From NCBI GenBank assembly GCA_012800215.1, contig JAAZJT010000061.1, positions 1-7,543 of the forward strand: a stretch of DNA of 7,543 bases. Reading direction: 5' to 3'. The stretch comes from Bacillota bacterium. GTDB lineage: Bacteria > Bacillota > Dethiobacteria > Dethiobacterales > Dethiobacteraceae. The notes beneath the pieces were generated by a model that was not told where the DNA came from, did no database searches, and worked only from the letters and a program-made list of their open reading frames with translations. The position numbers were made by a program, and so were the translations under genes. How positions within the stretch are numbered: position 1 is the stretch's first letter; each line of letters starts with the position of its first letter. This document shows, piece by piece, positions 6,453 to 7,543 of this stretch.

Positions 6453-7235
6453 ATGAAAAATAATAAAAGTTTCCAGCAGGTGATTATTAAGGACAATTTT
6501 TATCAGGCGTCTAAGCCGGGCAAATATATACGCGAGCAAGAATATAAATCCTTTACTGAAATTTTGCACCGCTATCAGATCCCCTATTGTATGGATAGTG
6601 GGGTTTTACTTGGTTTAATGCGTGAGGGTAAACTTCTTCCCTGGGAAAAAGATGTGGATTTGCAAATGTGGGCTGAGGATGCCGGCAAATTTATAGCAAT
6701 TATTCCCGAATTAAAGCTGTTTGGCTGGAATGTGACGCTTTGGCATTATCGGGGGGTGCTTTATCAATTCCGCATTTCACGGCCTGGACTTTTGCCTGTG
6801 CATATTATGCTTTTTCGCAAAAGTGGCGAGTGGGCTTGGTGTCCTGCAAGCAGAGCAATGGGCAATCCATTTACATCACCGGGTCTTTCTTGGTTTTGCT
6901 ACGCTGTGTTTAGCAAACTGCGCGCCAAGCTGCGTAAAAAACTGGTGGCCACTGATATCACACAGTGGCCATGGAAAGTAAGGCGGCAAACAGCTACCTG
7001 GTGGGTTCCGGCTCATTTTTTTGAGCAGACCGAGTATTCAGAGCAGCATCAGGTTTATATGCCAACTAAATGGGATGATTATCTTACTTTTCGTTACGGC
7101 AATTGGCGCGTACCTGCTGGTAAGTGGGATTTTTGGGAGGATGATGGTGCCATGAGACATCAATTACCCGATGAAATAATTGATTTTAGTAAGTTGCCAA
7201 AAATCAACTATAATCTAAATAAGACAAAAAATTAA
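6453..7235 (+). CDS. LicD family phosphotransferase
   Basis: LicD proteins are nucleotidyltransferase-fold enzymes that move phosphocholine or similar phospho-groups from a CDP-activated donor onto surface glycans; eukaryotic fukutin and FKRP (ribitol-phosphate) are relatives. The 260-residue product has the core signature MDSGVLLGLMREG (47-59) followed by PWEKDVDL (63-70), where Asp67 and Asp69 form the metal-binding DxD. The C-terminal signature YLTFRYGNWRVP (210-221) is also present. The usual PWDDD stretch is altered to PWEKD. No signal peptide or membrane helix is clear, so it should act in the cytoplasm, before export. It follows a strong promoter and is 16 nt from the exporter permease gene, so the two are probably co-transcribed. 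The group transferred is not known: phosphocholine, glycerol-phosphate or ribitol-phosphate are options. No choline uptake or kinase gene is in view. Confidence 0.9.
   Translation: MKNNKSFQQVIIKDNFYQASKPGKYIREQEYKSFTEILHRYQIPYCMDSGVLLGLMREGKLLPWEKDVDLQMWAEDAGKFIAIIPELKLFGWNVTLWHYRGVLYQFRISRPGLLPVHIMLFRKSGEWAWCPASRAMGNPFTSPGLSWFCYAVFSKLRAKLRKKLVATDITQWPWKVRRQTATWWVPAHFFEQTEYSEQHQVYMPTKWDDYLTFRYGNWRVPAGKWDFWEDDGAMRHQLPDEIIDFSKLPKINYNLNKTKN
6946..6971. repeat. 9-bp inverted repeat inside the licD-like gene
   Basis: TGGCCACTG (6946-6954) and CAGTGGCCA (6963-6971) are perfect complements with an 8-nt spacer. It lies in coding sequence (about residues 165-173). Each arm contains the self-complementary TGGCCA. 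No function is evident. Confidence 0.45.
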
Positions 7236-7251
7236 AGGCTGGTTAATAAAA

Positions 7252-7543
7252 ATGTTGCAATACTTGCGTGAAATTATAAGAAGAAAAGATCTTATGATTT
7301 ACTTAGTCACCTCTGGTCTCAAAGCGCAGCATCGTAATAGTTATCTTGGTTATTTCTGGTGGCTGCTTGATCCCCTGCTGGGGATTGGTATTTATTATTT
7401 TTTAATGGTTGTTCTCTTAGGTCGCGGTGATAGTCCCGGCTATGGTGGTTTTTTAGTAGTAGGTATGGTTGTTTGGCGCTGGCTTAGTTCTACTGTTAAT
7501 GCCTCTGCTAAGTCAATTGTCAGGCAGGCAGGTATTGTTTCTA
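7252..7543 (+). CDS. ABC-2 type polysaccharide/teichoic acid export permease (TagG/Wzm-like), 5' part
   Basis: This gene runs off the window end after 97 complete codons. It begins MLQYLREIIRRKDL, then LVTSGLKAQHRNSYLGYFWW (18-37), then PLL (41-43). That is the family pattern in which a cytoplasmic amphipathic segment with a basic, RYR-like stretch and SxLGxxW precedes the first membrane helix (about 36-57). A second hydrophobic stretch starts at about 65. Such permeases pair with a TagH/Wzt-type ATPase, which should be encoded downstream, and flip undecaprenyl-linked polymers outward. ATG 7252 has AAAGG (7234-7238) 13 nt upstream, overlapping the LicD stop codon, so translational coupling is possible. 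Confidence in the family is high; the substrate is inferred from the neighbouring TagF-like and LicD genes. Confidence 0.9.
   Translation, partial: MLQYLREIIRRKDLMIYLVTSGLKAQHRNSYLGYFWWLLDPLLGIGIYYFLMVVLLGRGDSPGYGGFLVVGMVVWRWLSSTVNASAKSIVRQAGIVS

Overview
The window reads as part of a cell-surface glycopolymer locus (teichoic-acid-like) from a Gram-positive, low-to-mid GC Bacillota. A clostridial-type, possibly spore-forming host is plausible but not proven. The reasons are two LytR-CpsA-Psr (LCP) wall ligases, a CDP-glycerol glycerophosphotransferase domain, a LicD protein, a TagG/Wzm-type ABC exporter permease, and AG-rich Shine-Dalgarno sites. All six genes lie on the + strand. No RNA gene, CRISPR array, insertion sequence or convincing intrinsic terminator was found.

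Layout: (1) 44-946, a minimal LCP ligase. (2) 983-2020, a cytoplasmic PHP-fold metal-dependent phosphoesterase of CehA/McbA type, 36 nt downstream and probably co-transcribed. (3) A 156-nt AT-rich gap with a possible sigma-H/Spo0A-like element. (4) 2177-3724, a second, larger LCP ligase with an FN3-like module and a Pro/Glu-rich tail. (5) 3804-6353, a two-enzyme fusion of a TagF-type CDP-glycerol glycerophosphotransferase and a GT4 glycosyltransferase. (6) A 99-nt gap with a perfect-consensus sigma-A promoter, TTGACA-N18-TATAAT. (7) 6453-7235, a LicD-family phosphotransferase. (8) 7252 to the window end, the first 97 codons of an ABC-2 polysaccharide/teichoic acid export permease.

How the genes could work together (inference): the fusion protein would build a glycerol-phosphate and sugar containing chain on a lipid carrier at the inner membrane face. 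LicD would add a phospho-linked substituent. The ABC transporter would export the lipid-linked polymer, and the LCP proteins would transfer it to peptidoglycan (or protein) outside. The PHP protein is the unexplained member; it may trim or recycle a phosphodiester intermediate. The gene families are known, so any novelty lies in the combination: the fusion, the PHP gene between two unlike LCP ligases, and the separate strong promoter for licD and the exporter.

The first two genes look clearly richer in G+C than the fusion gene, so the locus may be a composite.
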